Shown here piece after piece: positions 44,525-53,694 of a DNA stretch of 64,000 nt. The number at the start of each line of letters is the position of its first letter. The stretch's first letter is position 1. A program made the position numbers and the translations under genes. Source of the DNA: Agrobacterium tumefaciens. GTDB taxonomy: Bacteria; Pseudomonadota; Alphaproteobacteria; Rhizobiales; Rhizobiaceae. Where the stretch lies: assembly GCA_025559845.1 (NCBI GenBank), contig CP048470.1:1106001-1170000 (forward strand). The letters run 5' to 3'. The notes below the pieces were generated by a model. The model saw only the letters and a list, made by a program, of their open reading frames with translations. It did not search any database and was not told the DNA's origin.

Positions 44525-45721
44525 TCAATCCGGCCAGCGAAGCGCGCCGTCGAAGCGGTGCTTGCTGCGGTTTTCGATCGGCGTCGCGATGATTTCGTTC
44601 GAGGCACGCGCCTTTTCGAGTTCTTCCGTCAGACGCCTTGCAACGATCGTTTCCTGACCAGGATGCAGATTGCATGGGTCGAGATAGAAGTAGTGGTGCT
44701 CGACCTCATGGTCGCGAACGATGATCGGCGGGGTGCCACGCGCCAGCGCATCGGAAAGATCCCAGGCGGTGATATGGGCTTCCTCCGCCTTGATGATGAC
44801 GCGCATACGGTCAAGAGGATTGTTGGTGGGATCGGGTTCGATCAGCGCGGTGACACCTGGTCGACCGTCGAGTGTCTGTTTCCACAGGTTGAGGTAACTG
44901 GTTTCCCTTTCGCGAATGCCAGCATGATCCCGCTTTTCCCAGGCCTCCAGTGCCGCCATGACACCAAAGATGCTTTCCTTGCCGACCTTCATGCCGCGGC
45001 CAATGCCCATGTTCTGAAGGAAGGCATGGCGCACCAGCTCCTTGCGTCCGGCAACGATGCCCGACGTCGGGCCGCCCAGAAACTTGTGACCGGAATAAAG
45101 GGCAATATCCGCACCCTGCTCGAGGAATATTTTGAGATCATATTCCGAAGCTGCATCGACGATCACGGGAACACCCTTGGCATGGGCGATTTCCACGAAT
45201 TCCTTGAGGTTCAGCAAACCGTAATCGACAACATGATGCGAAACGACATAAACGGCTGCGGCCGTCTTTTCGGTGATCGCATGCTCCATGTGGAAACGGT
45301 GGGTCGAGGTAGCCTGTCCGACCAGCACCGGTTTGCCGCCGGCAAGGCGGATCGCCTGATCGACTGGCGCACCATAGCTTACGACATGCCCCATCTGCAC
45401 GAGAACTTCGTTTTTCTCGGGAGCGCGATCCGGCAGTTGCTCGATGGCCAGCAGGTTGTTGCCGGTAATGGCGCCCGCAACGGCGAGCGAAATACCCGCA
45501 GAGCAGGAAGCCGTGACAAATCCTGCCTCGCCGCCCGTAAGCAGGGCGATAACGGCGCTCGCCTTGCGCTGCAGATCGTTGATTTCAACGAACTGCGGCA
45601 GGATCGACGACATGGCGGCAATTGCTTCCGGAACCACGATCGACGCGCCGAGGCTTGTCATGGTGCCGGACACATTGATCACCGGGCGAAGTCCAATTGA
45701 GGTGCGGATATCATCAGACAT
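44525..45721 (-). CDS. SelA-like PLP-dependent enzyme (D-glucosaminate-6-phosphate ammonia-lyase/DgaE-YhfS group)
   Basis: The 398-residue fold-type I PLP enzyme has a PLP lysine at 213 ([12 protein letters not shown]), Asp189 (VIVDAAS) for the pyridine nitrogen, and N-terminal [11 protein letters not shown] as in the SelA-like family. It is not true selenocysteine synthase, which is about 460 residues and has a tRNA-binding N-terminal extension. The family includes ammonia lyases and amino-sugar-acid degrading enzymes and is often paired with EF_0837-type amidohydrolases, as here (47210). It would remove an amino group from a 2-amino acid or amino sugar acid. GGAGACC precedes the ATG at 45721. 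Confidence 0.8.
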   Translation of the reverse strand: MSDDIRTSIGLRPVINVSGTMTSLGASIVVPEAIAAMSSILPQFVEINDLQRKASAVIALLTGGEAGFVTASCSAGISLAVAGAITGNNLLAIEQLPDRAPEKNEVLVQMGHVVSYGAPVDQAIRLAGGKPVLVGQATSTHRFHMEHAITEKTAAAVYVVSHHVVDYGLLNLKEFVEIAHAKGVPVIVDAASEYDLKIFLEQGADIALYSGHKFLGGPTSGIVAGRKELVRHAFLQNMGIGRGMKVGKESIFGVMAALEAWEKRDHAGIRERETSYLNLWKQTLDGRPGVTALIEPDPTNNPLDRMRVIIKAEEAHITAWDLSDALARGTPPIIVRDHEVEHHYFYLDPCNLHPGQETIVARRLTEELEKARASNEIIATPIENRSKHRFDGALRWPD

Positions 45722-45792
45722 TGTGGTCTCCAATTTCGAATGCCTCAGACCAAGGGGTCTTGTGATTTCCCTCACTGAAGCGTATGCCATAG

Positions 45793-45803
45793 TTATGTAA
45801 TAA
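45793..45803. promoter_or_regulatory. Candidate IclR operator TTAT-GTA-ATAA
   Basis: A short palindrome, TTAT (45793-45796) and ATAA (45800-45803), lies in the 105-base divergent region between the SelA-like and IclR genes. A related sequence, TTATGTTATATAA, occurs before the binding-protein gene at 51864-51876. Shared placement upstream of both halves of the cluster suggests one regulator. Confidence 0.35.
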
Positions 45804-45826
45804 GCTCGCATCTGCATACGAGGAGC

Positions 45827-46669
45827 GTGGAATTGGACGGCAAGACATCATCGACGGTTCACCCCATGACCAGTGCTTCCGGTGACGAGACGGCAGGCGA
45901 ACAGACCGCGCGCCGCTCCCGTGTGAGTGGGATTGATCGTGCTTTGCAGGTCATTGATTACCTTTACGAAACCGGCGCACCGGCTGGCGTTTACGCCATA
46001 GCCAAGGCCGTCAAGGCCCCGCTTTCGACCGTTTATGTGATCGTCGAAGATCTCGTCGAAAAGACGATGCTGTCGCGCAACGCGGATGGCTCCGTGTGGC
46101 TCGGACCAAGGCTTTACCATTACGGTCTTGCTTATGCGCGGTCGCTCGATTTCATGAGTGTTGCCACGCATGAAATGCACGATCTTTGCCGTGAAGCCGA
46201 CGAAACGGTCCAGCTTTGTGGCCGCGACGGCGACTACATGCTGGTGCTGGCGATGGCGGACGGCCCGAGCCATTTTCAGGTCGCATCGCGGGTCGGAACG
46301 CGAGTTCCGCTGAACTGGACTGCTTCCGGCCGCCTGCTGGCCGGACACCTGCCGGAACAGGAGCGCGTCGAGCTGTTCAGGCGCTGCGCCAAGACCTCGC
46401 CGACGGGACGGGCGGAGATGGACCCGGAAGTCCTGTCTCAGTCCGCAGGCGCGGCCTTCCAGTCGCGTCTTTCGATCCAGGCAGGAGAGTCCGACTATGC
46501 CGTTGCATGCATTGCTTCGCCGATCTGTGATCGCGACGGCCAGTGCGTTGCCACCATCTCCATCGTCCTTCCCGAACAGAAGGCCTTTTCGGACGAAAAC
46601 CACTACACGGCGCATGTGCGCGCGTCGGCGGAACGTATCGAAAAGATCATGGGCTGGCGCAACCACTGA
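45827..46669 (+). CDS. IclR-family transcriptional regulator
   Basis: The 280-residue protein has an IclR winged helix (about 33-95: [16 protein letters not shown], then [15 protein letters not shown]) and the effector domain ending [27 protein letters not shown] lies one base before the GTG at 45827 and seven bases before a TTG at 45833, so translation may begin at the TTG. It sits between two minus-strand halves of one transport and catabolic system and probably controls both. Confidence 0.88.
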   Translation: MELDGKTSSTVHPMTSASGDETAGEQTARRSRVSGIDRALQVIDYLYETGAPAGVYAIAKAVKAPLSTVYVIVEDLVEKTMLSRNADGSVWLGPRLYHYGLAYARSLDFMSVATHEMHDLCREADETVQLCGRDGDYMLVLAMADGPSHFQVASRVGTRVPLNWTASGRLLAGHLPEQERVELFRRCAKTSPTGRAEMDPEVLSQSAGAAFQSRLSIQAGESDYAVACIASPICDRDGQCVATISIVLPEQKAFSDENHYTAHVRASAERIEKIMGWRNH

Positions 46670-46678
46670 CATTCTCCT

Positions 46679-47188
46679 CTAATCGCGCAGCGCGACGATT
46701 GCTTCGATCTCGACGGTGATATTTCCCGGCAAAGACCCGAAGCCCACAGCCGAGCGGGCATGCTGACCAACCTCTTCACCGAACACGTCGTTGAAGAGAT
46801 CGGAGCAACCATTGATGACGTTGGGATGGTCGAGGAATTCCGGGACGGCATTGACCATGCCGAGCAGTTTGACGACGCGCTTGACGCGGGAGAGATCGCC
46901 CAGCGCGTCATGCATTACCGCAAGCAGGTTGATGCCGGTCAGTCGGGCATGTTTGTAGGCATCCTCGACACCGACTTCGGCGCCAACTTTGCCGACATGC
47001 AGGAAGCCGTCAGTCTCGCGCGGCCCCTGGCCGGAGAGGTAGAGCATGTTGCCTTCAATCACATGCGTGACGAAGTTGGCAATCGGCGGCGGCGGTGGCG
47101 GCAGGGTGATGCCGAGTGCGGCCAAGCGCTCGTAAGGCGAGGCGGCAATTTTGGTTTTTACTGGAGAGGTGCTCACGTAAGCTCCCAT
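46679..47188 (-). CDS. RidA (YjgF/YER057c) family protein
   Basis: The 169-residue protein has the RidA fold with FVTHVIEGNMLYLSGQGP, and the conserved active-site Arg145 in QHARSAVGF, followed by GNITVEIEAIVALRD. It is longer than canonical RidA (about 130), with an N-terminal extension holding six prolines in a row (30-35), a feature of the YjgF-like subgroup found in catabolic clusters. RidA hydrolyses reactive enamine/imine intermediates released by PLP enzymes, which fits the SelA-like enzyme in the same system. Confidence 0.87.
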   Translation of the reverse strand: MGAYVSTSPVKTKIAASPYERLAALGITLPPPPPPIANFVTHVIEGNMLYLSGQGPRETDGFLHVGKVGAEVGVEDAYKHARLTGINLLAVMHDALGDLSRVKRVVKLLGMVNAVPEFLDHPNVINGCSDLFNDVFGEEVGQHARSAVGFGSLPGNITVEIEAIVALRD

Positions 47189-47209
47189 TTGCGATTTTTG
47201 TTTCGCGTA

Positions 47210-48418
47210 TCAACGATAGGAATAACCGTGGCTGTGACGAACCAGCCTGCGGGCACGCGGAATGTAACGGCTGGCCGTGATCGCTTCGCTGCCGATGACC
47301 GAATAACGCGGTTCGAACAGCTTGCTCAGCACGGAGACATCACCGTTGGAATCCGTCGCCTCAATGTCGGAATCGATAAGATCAAAGACCGTGAAATCGG
47401 CCCGCTGACCGACAGCAAGACGATTTTCCATCGAAAGCTTGATCACCGATGCCGGGGCATGGGTGACCGCTTCCACGACCTTGTCGAAGGGCATGCCGAC
47501 GGACAATAGCTTCGACATTGTCGTTGCCAGATCCCAGACCGGAAAGTTCATCGAATGGCCGTGCAGGTCGGTCGAAATCGAGAACGGCAGCAGGCCACGA
47601 TTGATCGCAGCTTCCGCAACCTTGAACGAGAACGATGCGCCGCCGTGACCAATATCGAGGCGAATACCCTCACTGGCGCAGCGTTCGGCCAGATTGAACA
47701 AGTCCTCATCTTCCATGATGCTGGAGCCCGCCTTGCCGTTGAAGCAATGGGTGACGACGTCACCGGGTCCAAGGATTTCGAGCACTTCATCATAGAGTGC
47801 CGGCGGCTCGCCGACATGAACCATCATCGGGATCTTCAGGATCTTGGAGATCTTTTTGCCGAGCTTGACCGGGGTGACACCCCAGGAGCCGGTGATCACA
47901 TGGCTCGCGCGAACCTTCAACCCAACGATATGCTCGCTGTTTTCGGCGTAGCATTCGAGAATTCGATCAAGATCGATATCTCTTATGTCGCGCAGTTCAG
48001 CAACGCGATTGCAGGCCACGAGACCAATCGAACCGAGATTGAGGAACGCCTTGATGCGCTCTCTGGATGGTTCGATGATATACTCACGAAAGCCGTGGAA
48101 ATTCGCTTCTCCCGCCGATCCCGCATCAACCAGCGTGGTCACGCCGCGCTCGGCACCGCATTCTGAGGGACGGATCGAAATATCGGTGCCGCCATGCCAG
48201 ATATGAACGTGCAGATCGACCCAGCCCGGAGAAATCCAGGCGCCCTTGCCGTCAACACGGGTGATGTCGTCGGTCACGGCAAGCTGAGGACCGATCCCGG
48301 CGATCTTGCCTTCACCATCGACGAGGATATCGACGACACCAGAGGGAGTGTCGGCGCCGAAAGCCATCGGCTTCACATTGGTGAGGAGAAGCGGCTTGGC
48401 CGTTTTTTCACCGGTCAT
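47210..48418 (-). CDS. Amidohydrolase/deacetylase (EF_0837/Atu3266 type, binuclear)
   Basis: The 402-residue amidohydrolase has the full binuclear zinc set: His70 and His72 (DLHVH), bridging Lys168 (GLKVRAS), His201 (VHVGE), His224 (THCFNG) and Asp284 (STDLHG). This matches the dihydroorotase-like group of EF_0837 and Atu3266, reported to cleave acetylated alpha-hydroxy acids such as acetyl-(R)-mandelate in vitro, physiological substrate unsettled. It begins immediately after the permease stop (TAAATG). It probably removes an acyl group from the imported compound before the PLP enzyme acts. Confidence 0.83.
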   Translation of the reverse strand: MTGEKTAKPLLLTNVKPMAFGADTPSGVVDILVDGEGKIAGIGPQLAVTDDITRVDGKGAWISPGWVDLHVHIWHGGTDISIRPSECGAERGVTTLVDAGSAGEANFHGFREYIIEPSRERIKAFLNLGSIGLVACNRVAELRDIRDIDLDRILECYAENSEHIVGLKVRASHVITGSWGVTPVKLGKKISKILKIPMMVHVGEPPALYDEVLEILGPGDVVTHCFNGKAGSSIMEDEDLFNLAERCASEGIRLDIGHGGASFSFKVAEAAINRGLLPFSISTDLHGHSMNFPVWDLATTMSKLLSVGMPFDKVVEAVTHAPASVIKLSMENRLAVGQRADFTVFDLIDSDIEATDSNGDVSVLSKLFEPRYSVIGSEAITASRYIPRARRLVRHSHGYSYR

Positions 48419-49288
48419 TTACAGGTCCTTTCGAAGTTTTGGATCGAGCATATCGCGCAGGCCGTCACCGACCATCTGAAGCGAAAGCACGGAGAGAATG
48501 ATGGCGACGCCGGGGAACAGCGTCATCCAGTCTGCCTGGCCGATATATTGGCGGCCTGCGGCAATCATGGTGCCCCAAGTGGGAATTTCGGGGCTTACAC
48601 CGAGCCCAAGGAAGGAGAGCCCGGCTTCTGCCAGCATCGCACTGGCAAAAAGGAAGGTTGCCTGCACCATGATCGGTGACAGCAGATTGCGCAGCACATG
48701 GCGCGTCATGATGTGGAAGGTGGAAATACCCAGAGCCTGTGCTGCTTCGACATAGGGCAGTTCACGAATGACGAGCGTCGAAGCACGGACGATACGGGCA
48801 AGCCGCGGCGCATAGACAATCGAGAGCGCGATGATGACAGTCGTCAATGACGGCCCAAGTGCTGCAACAAGGGCAATCGCCAGAAGAATATCCGGAAACG
48901 CCATCATGGCATCGATGAGACGCGCGATCGGCGTATCGAGCTTCTTGAAGAACCCTGCCAGCAAGCCGAGCGTCACCCCAATGACCGCCGAGAGCGCCAC
49001 GACGGCGGCACCGACCAGGAGCGAGAGCCGGCCGGCAAAGATCGTGCGGGACAGCACATCGCGGCCGAACTCATCCGTACCAAAGAAATAGATTTCACTC
49101 GGCGGCTTCAGCCGGTTCACGATCGAAAGTTTGGACGGGGAATAGGGCGCTATCCATGGCGCGAAAATCGCCAGCAGCACGAAGATCGTCAGAACGACAA
49201 CGCCGAAAGCAACGGTCTTGCGCTTGAGGAAGCGGCGGATGAACTTGCGGCCCTCGCTTTCGGCCGGCTTGATCGCAATATCGCTCAT
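48419..49288 (-). CDS. Dipeptide/opine-type ABC transporter permease (DppC type)
   Basis: The 289-residue protein has a cytoplasmic N-terminus, six hydrophobic helices and the DppC features FGTDEFGRDVLSRTIFAGRLSL, shown here as GTDEFGRDVLSRTIF, and EAAQALGISTFHIMTRHVLRN. It overlaps the DppB-type gene by 4 bases and abuts the amidohydrolase. Confidence 0.92.
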   Translation of the reverse strand: MSDIAIKPAESEGRKFIRRFLKRKTVAFGVVVLTIFVLLAIFAPWIAPYSPSKLSIVNRLKPPSEIYFFGTDEFGRDVLSRTIFAGRLSLLVGAAVVALSAVIGVTLGLLAGFFKKLDTPIARLIDAMMAFPDILLAIALVAALGPSLTTVIIALSIVYAPRLARIVRASTLVIRELPYVEAAQALGISTFHIMTRHVLRNLLSPIMVQATFLFASAMLAEAGLSFLGLGVSPEIPTWGTMIAAGRQYIGQADWMTLFPGVAIILSVLSLQMVGDGLRDMLDPKLRKDL

Positions 49289-50229
49289 CAGTAGCGCACC
49301 CTCGGATCGACCAACAGATAGAGCATGTCGATCGCAAAATTGATCAGGACGTAGAGCGCGGCGATCACCAGCAGCGCGCCCTGGATGACAGGGTAGTCAC
49401 GACGCAGCACCGCCGAGACGACAAGATTGCCGACGCCCGGCAGACCAAACACGGTCTCGGTAACGACAGCGCCAGAGATCAGCACGGCGGCTGTCAGACC
49501 GAGGACCGTCAGGATCGGGATCAAAGCGTTCTTCAGGGCATGTTTGAGGATGACCTTGCGCTCGATCAGACCTTTGGCACGTGCAGTGCGGATGTAATCG
49601 TCACCCAGCACGTCGAGCATCGAGGCGCGCGTAAAGCGCAGGATCAACGCGGAAGAGACGATACCAAGCGCGAAGGCAGGCAAAGTCAGATGATACATGC
49701 GGTCAAGGAAACTGGAGCCCGGACCGCCATAACCCGAGACCGGGAACAGACCGAAACGGACAGCGAAAACCTGCATCAGAATGAGGCCCAGCCAGAAACT
49801 GGGAATGCTGGCTGCCAACATCGCAAGTGTGGTCGCGGCCTGGTCAACAAAAGAGCCGCGACGATAGGCGGCATAAATTCCGATCGGCAGAGCGATCACG
49901 CCGGCGATGACAAGCGAGAACACCGTGAGGAAGAAGGTGGGCTCTGCCCGATCAAGCAGTGCCGATGTAACCGGCATGTTCAGGAAGATCGATTGACCGA
50001 GATCGCCCTTCAACAATTGGCCGATATAATAGAGATATTGAACGCCAAGAGACCTGTCGAGGCCAAGGCTGGCGCGCAGATCGGCAATATCCTGTGACGT
50101 CGCATCGGGTCCGAGCATCACCGCTGCCGGATCACCCGGCGTCACGCGCACGATGACGAAGACGATCGTGACAACAAGGAACATCACGACGATCATGCCA
50201 GCAAGGCGCTGGAGAATGTAGCGTATCAT
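49288..50229 (-). CDS. Dipeptide/opine-type ABC transporter permease (DppB type)
   Basis: The 313-residue protein starts MIRYILQRLAGMIVVMFLV and has TPGDPA, GLDRSLGVQYLYYI and the contact loop RTARAKGLIERKVILKHALKN. The C-terminal part reads GLPGVGNLVVSAVLRRDYPVIQG. The ATG at 50229 opens the canonical DppB N-terminus; longer versions add 38 residues without hydrophobic or family character. Confidence 0.92.
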   Translation of the reverse strand: MIRYILQRLAGMIVVMFLVVTIVFVIVRVTPGDPAAVMLGPDATSQDIADLRASLGLDRSLGVQYLYYIGQLLKGDLGQSIFLNMPVTSALLDRAEPTFFLTVFSLVIAGVIALPIGIYAAYRRGSFVDQAATTLAMLAASIPSFWLGLILMQVFAVRFGLFPVSGYGGPGSSFLDRMYHLTLPAFALGIVSSALILRFTRASMLDVLGDDYIRTARAKGLIERKVILKHALKNALIPILTVLGLTAAVLISGAVVTETVFGLPGVGNLVVSAVLRRDYPVIQGALLVIAALYVLINFAIDMLYLLVDPRVRY

Positions 50230-50267
50230 GGGGTCTGTCCCTATGCCCGGAGGCACAATGCAAGAAG

Positions 50268-50293
50268 GATACCGGCGCCATCGCACCGGTATC
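50268..50293 (-). promoter_or_regulatory. Hairpin after the Dpp-type binding-protein gene
   Basis: GATACCGGCGC (50268-50278) and GCACCGGTATC (50283-50293) form an 11-bp stem with one imperfect pair and a 4-base loop, 14 bases past the binding-protein stop on the minus strand. No T tract follows. Likely a transcript stabiliser. Confidence 0.6.
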
Positions 50294-50306
50294 GCATGGC
50301 GAGGCG

Positions 50307-51833
50307 TTACTTCTTGATGGATGCGTTCCAGAAGTACGGCCATGGAGCCGGATCAACGCCTTCGAGCTTGCCGGATTTTGCGGCCACGGCATTGAAATCG
50401 CCGATCTTCATGTAGGGTAGTTCGTCATACATGGCCTTCTGGACATCGGCCCAGAGCGCAATGCGCTTCTGCGGATCGACTTCCGAGGTGAAGGCATCAA
50501 CCGTCGCCTTGCGGGCCGGGGTATCCCACCAGCCAGGCGAACTCGGCGACAGCGAACCGATCAGTGCTGGCTCAGGCAGGAACGGGCTGTGGGTGATATA
50601 GATGTCCCAAAGCTTGGGATCGGCACGGCGCTGCGTCAGCGTTGCCCAGTCGACAACCTGCAGATCGACGGCAAAGCCCGCGATCTTCAGATATTCGGCC
50701 GCCACCTGTGCCATCTTGTAATGGAACTCATATTGACGGCTTGTCAGGATGCGGATCGGCTCGCCGGCGTAGCCAGCCTTCTTGGCGCTTTCGGCAGCAC
50801 CTTCAGGATCAGCCACATTGTAGTTGCCTTCAACACCGGCATCGGTGTTCCAAGCATAGGGCTTCGGATAGATATCACCGTCCAGCGCGTAGAAATCCGT
50901 GCTGCCGAAGGCAGCAGCCAGCATGTCTTCCATGCTGAGCGACTGGCGGATCGCCTTGCGGATCTCGACATTGTGGGCGACGCCTTCCTTGGTGTTGAAC
51001 ACGAAGACCGGATAACCGAAAGGCTTCAGAATGACCGGCTGCGATGCGCTCGATCCCTTGAGCTTGTCGAAGGATTCAACCGGAATGGAATCGACGTAGT
51101 CGTATTGACCGGAAACGGCAGCTTCAACACGGGTATTGGCATCAGGCACCGGAACGAAACGGATTTCGTCGAGATACTGATGGCGGGCGCCGCCATAACC
51201 GTCACTTTCGCCATCGCGCGGCTTGTAGCCATCGAAGCGCGTTAGCTGGATGTACTGGTCGGCCTTGCGTTCCTTCAGCATGTAAGGACCAGTGCCGATG
51301 AATTCCTTCATCGGCTCATCCTGCTTGTCAGACGGGATGATGATCGCGGCCGAGTTGTTGAAGGCAAAAAGCGACGTCAGCGGTGCGTAAGGTTGTTTCA
51401 GCACGATCTTGACGGTTGCCGGATCGGTGGCCGTGATCGTTTCGATGAAACCGGCCACCTGCTTGCCGCGTGACGCGATCTTTGTCCAACGGGTGAGCGA
51501 GGCAACAACGTCTTCCGAGGTCATGTCGCTGTTGTCGTGGAATTTGATGCCTGTGCGCAGTTTGATCGTATAGGTCTTACCGTCGGCACTCACCTCGGGC
51601 AGGCTTTCCGCCAGAAGCGGCGTGACGTTCCATTTGCCGTCAAACGTATAAAGCGTTTCGAAAATATGCTGGGTAACGATGCCAACCAGATCGGCGGTGG
51701 AAGACATCGGATCGAGGGTCGGAGGTTCGCCGATGGTCGCGACGTTGATCACCCCACCCTTTTCCTGAGCCATCAGTGCGGTCGGCAAGCCAACCAGGGC
51801 AGTACCGACAAGAAGTGCTAAAAGAGTCTTCAT
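50307..51833 (-). CDS. Dipeptide/opine-type ABC transporter binding protein (DppA type)
   Basis: The 508-residue protein has a signal peptide (MKTLLALLVGTALVGLPTAL, cleavage after LMA near 22) and the family 5 solute-binding fold: GGVINVATIGEPPTLDPMSS, LLAESLPEVSADGKTYTIKL and TGPYMLKERKADQYIQLTRF. It is the first gene of the minus-strand half that includes both permeases, the amidohydrolase and RidA. The ligand is likely an N-acylated amino acid or amino sugar acid rather than a simple dipeptide. Confidence 0.9.
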   Translation of the reverse strand: MKTLLALLVGTALVGLPTALMAQEKGGVINVATIGEPPTLDPMSSTADLVGIVTQHIFETLYTFDGKWNVTPLLAESLPEVSADGKTYTIKLRTGIKFHDNSDMTSEDVVASLTRWTKIASRGKQVAGFIETITATDPATVKIVLKQPYAPLTSLFAFNNSAAIIIPSDKQDEPMKEFIGTGPYMLKERKADQYIQLTRFDGYKPRDGESDGYGGARHQYLDEIRFVPVPDANTRVEAAVSGQYDYVDSIPVESFDKLKGSSASQPVILKPFGYPVFVFNTKEGVAHNVEIRKAIRQSLSMEDMLAAAFGSTDFYALDGDIYPKPYAWNTDAGVEGNYNVADPEGAAESAKKAGYAGEPIRILTSRQYEFHYKMAQVAAEYLKIAGFAVDLQVVDWATLTQRRADPKLWDIYITHSPFLPEPALIGSLSPSSPGWWDTPARKATVDAFTSEVDPQKRIALWADVQKAMYDELPYMKIGDFNAVAAKSGKLEGVDPAPWPYFWNASIKK

Positions 51834-51863
51834 CTCATGCTCCCGTTATTTTTTGTTCCATTA

Positions 51864-51876
51864 TTATGTTATATAA
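51864..51876. promoter_or_regulatory. Second candidate IclR site TTATGTTATATAA in the promoter region of the binding-protein gene
   Basis: The AT-rich block 51845-51895, just upstream of the binding-protein gene, carries this sequence, similar to the site at 45793. TATAAT-like hexamers nearby (for example TTATAATAG at 51881) may be promoter elements. The remaining intergenic bases to 52079 show nothing else. Confidence 0.3.
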
Positions 51877-52079
51877 GTCTTTATAATAGAATATCGGACG
51901 AGTTGACGCTGTCAACCTGGAAAGTGAGTTCGTCTGTAGTGGACCGTACGGGCAGCGGAAATCTTGGCTGCGGCCGTGCGAAAACAGCCCGTCTTTTCCA
52001 GAGTAGGTGAGGGATTCAACGAAAACCCGTTGACAGGCGAGACCCGAAAAGCCTGTATTTCAAGGGACTAACGGCCGAA

Positions 52080-52802
52080 CTATTGGCCTCTTGGGCATGG
52101 GCACGTCGCACAGTAATCGAGCGTTTCCAGCAGGTATCGAATGCAGCACACACGCCGCAGGCGTTTCGGCTCACCATTTTTGACGGGATAGACGATCGGC
52201 CGGAAAAGAGGATTGCGGGCCCCATCAGCAAGGGTCGGCAGGTCAAGAAAGTCGAACGCATGCGTCAAGCCAGGTGTCGGCGACGGCAGTTGGGCCTTGC
52301 ACCCACGTACCGTTCCTTCAAACAGGTTGCCCGCATTGCTCCAGAGTACGTTGCGAGACAGGCCAGAAACCTCGACAATCGCCTCAACAACCGGTGCTAG
52401 ATTGTCCCTGACGATAAAATCAAAGCGCTCTTCCGACGAAGTCGCACGATGGAGCCTGCCAAATGACGACAGGCGTAAGCCGATAATGTCACCATTGTCG
52501 GTCACATCGAGACCAACCCTTTCAGGCGCGAGCGACACGCACCAGTCGGCCATGATCGTGGCAGCAATCATTGGCCTGGCAACGAAGAAAAAATACCGCT
52601 TCGACCATTCACCGGCGACAGCGATCCGGGAAGCATTCGTGCCGAAGCGACGACCGTAGTTGGAAAGTATCGCGTCGAGCCGATGCGGTTCCAGACACTC
52701 CCCAAGGGACAGGTCTCCGCGCCGCTTCCGCTGGAAAAACGAGCGAGCGCCGGTTAGTTCAGCTTGCTCGAAGAGAAGGTTTAGAATGTCCGTCCGCCGC
52801 AT
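52080..52802 (-). CDS. fhuF: FhuF-like siderophore-iron reductase
   Basis: The 240-residue protein ends with the FhuF [2Fe-2S] motif: Cys219-Cys220, ten residues, Cys231, two residues, Cys234 (CCIRYLLETLDYCATC). Such proteins reduce ferric hydroxamate siderophores in the cytoplasm to release iron. It begins 16 bases after the stop of the binding-protein gene; the ATG at 52802 gives a natural start and longer versions overlap that gene. Other FhuF sequence features are weak, as usual in this divergent family. Confidence 0.85.
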   Translation of the reverse strand: MRRTDILNLLFEQAELTGARSFFQRKRRGDLSLGECLEPHRLDAILSNYGRRFGTNASRIAVAGEWSKRYFFFVARPMIAATIMADWCVSLAPERVGLDVTDNGDIIGLRLSSFGRLHRATSSEERFDFIVRDNLAPVVEAIVEVSGLSRNVLWSNAGNLFEGTVRGCKAQLPSPTPGLTHAFDFLDLPTLADGARNPLFRPIVYPVKNGEPKRLRRVCCIRYLLETLDYCATCPCPRGQ

Positions 52803-52818
52803 GGGCTTTCTAGTACCT

Positions 52819-53694
52819 TCAGCCGAGCTGGCTGGCAATCTCACCGACCAGCCTCTGCAAGGAAGCGGTCGAACCGAACGGCCAGACCTGCCTGCCAGTG
52901 ACCCGGACATTGTCTTGCACGACAATGGGGAGGACCGGCCACAATGGGGCTGAACGCAGATCCTCCGGTATCGCCTCAGCGAGAACGACCAGCGTAGTCT
53001 GCCCGTCGAGTGATGCTAATCCCTCAAGATCGATTGTGGTAAAGCCGAAAGGCTGAGGGACGATATCAAAACCGGGAACAAATCCGATCCTCTGCATCAA
53101 CATGACGGCGGCGGAATTTGGCGCAAAGATGCGCAAACGGGGAACGCCGGGAAGCGGTTGAGCCAAGATCAGTGTTTGTCCCGCAATCTTGGCAGCGTAG
53201 CGGTTTCTCAGGCCGTCAATGTTCTCATCAAACCGTGCCAGCAAGGCAGCGGCTTCCTCCGCCCTGCCCAATGCCGCACCCGCCTGAGTGACGCTGCGGT
53301 AGACGGCCGCGAGCATATCTCCATCATCCTGATCGTCGAGGAGATGTGTCGGCGCGATATCACCAAGCGCCGATGCCAGCGATGCGTGGCGAAAACGGGA
53401 AGACAGGATAAGGTCGGGCTGCAGCGTGCGAATGGCCTCAAGGCTTGGCTGCTGCCGGCGTCCGAGATCGGCAACGGCGCCGAGCTTGTCAGTATCGACA
53501 TTCACCCAGGTTCGGTAACCGGACGGCTCTGCGCAGCCGACCGGTGAAATACCAAGCGAAAGTGCAATTTCTGTCGACGTCCATTCCAGCGTAACGACGC
53601 GCGGCGGTGCGGCTGCCGAAGCCAATCGCGGCATGGCGGCCAGAGCCGCCAAGCCTGTCAGTAACGATCTTCTCCCGATCGTGGCTGCTACCAT
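52819..53694 (-). CDS. fhuD: Iron-siderophore ABC transporter binding protein (FhuD type)
   Basis: The 291-residue protein has a Tat-like signal, GRRSLLTGLAALAAMPRLAS, with cleavage after SA near 27. The mature chain RVVTLEWTSTEIALSLGISPVG and PSLEAIRTLQPDLIL are typical of periplasmic-binding family 2 proteins for ferric siderophores. Its ATG overlaps the receptor stop (ATGGTAG). It hands the siderophore to the FhuB-type permease at 57736. Confidence 0.88.
   Translation of the reverse strand: MVAATIGRRSLLTGLAALAAMPRLASAAAPPRVVTLEWTSTEIALSLGISPVGCAEPSGYRTWVNVDTDKLGAVADLGRRQQPSLEAIRTLQPDLILSSRFRHASLASALGDIAPTHLLDDQDDGDMLAAVYRSVTQAGAALGRAEEAAALLARFDENIDGLRNRYAAKIAGQTLILAQPLPGVPRLRIFAPNSAAVMLMQRIGFVPGFDIVPQPFGFTTIDLEGLASLDGQTTLVVLAEAIPEDLRSAPLWPVLPIVVQDNVRVTGRQVWPFGSTASLQRLVGEIASQLG

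Noticed and set aside
44525..45721. True selenocysteine synthase (selA) and a selenoprotein locus
   Set aside because: At 398 residues it lacks the N-terminal tRNA-binding part, and no selB, selC or selD is nearby. The context is catabolic.
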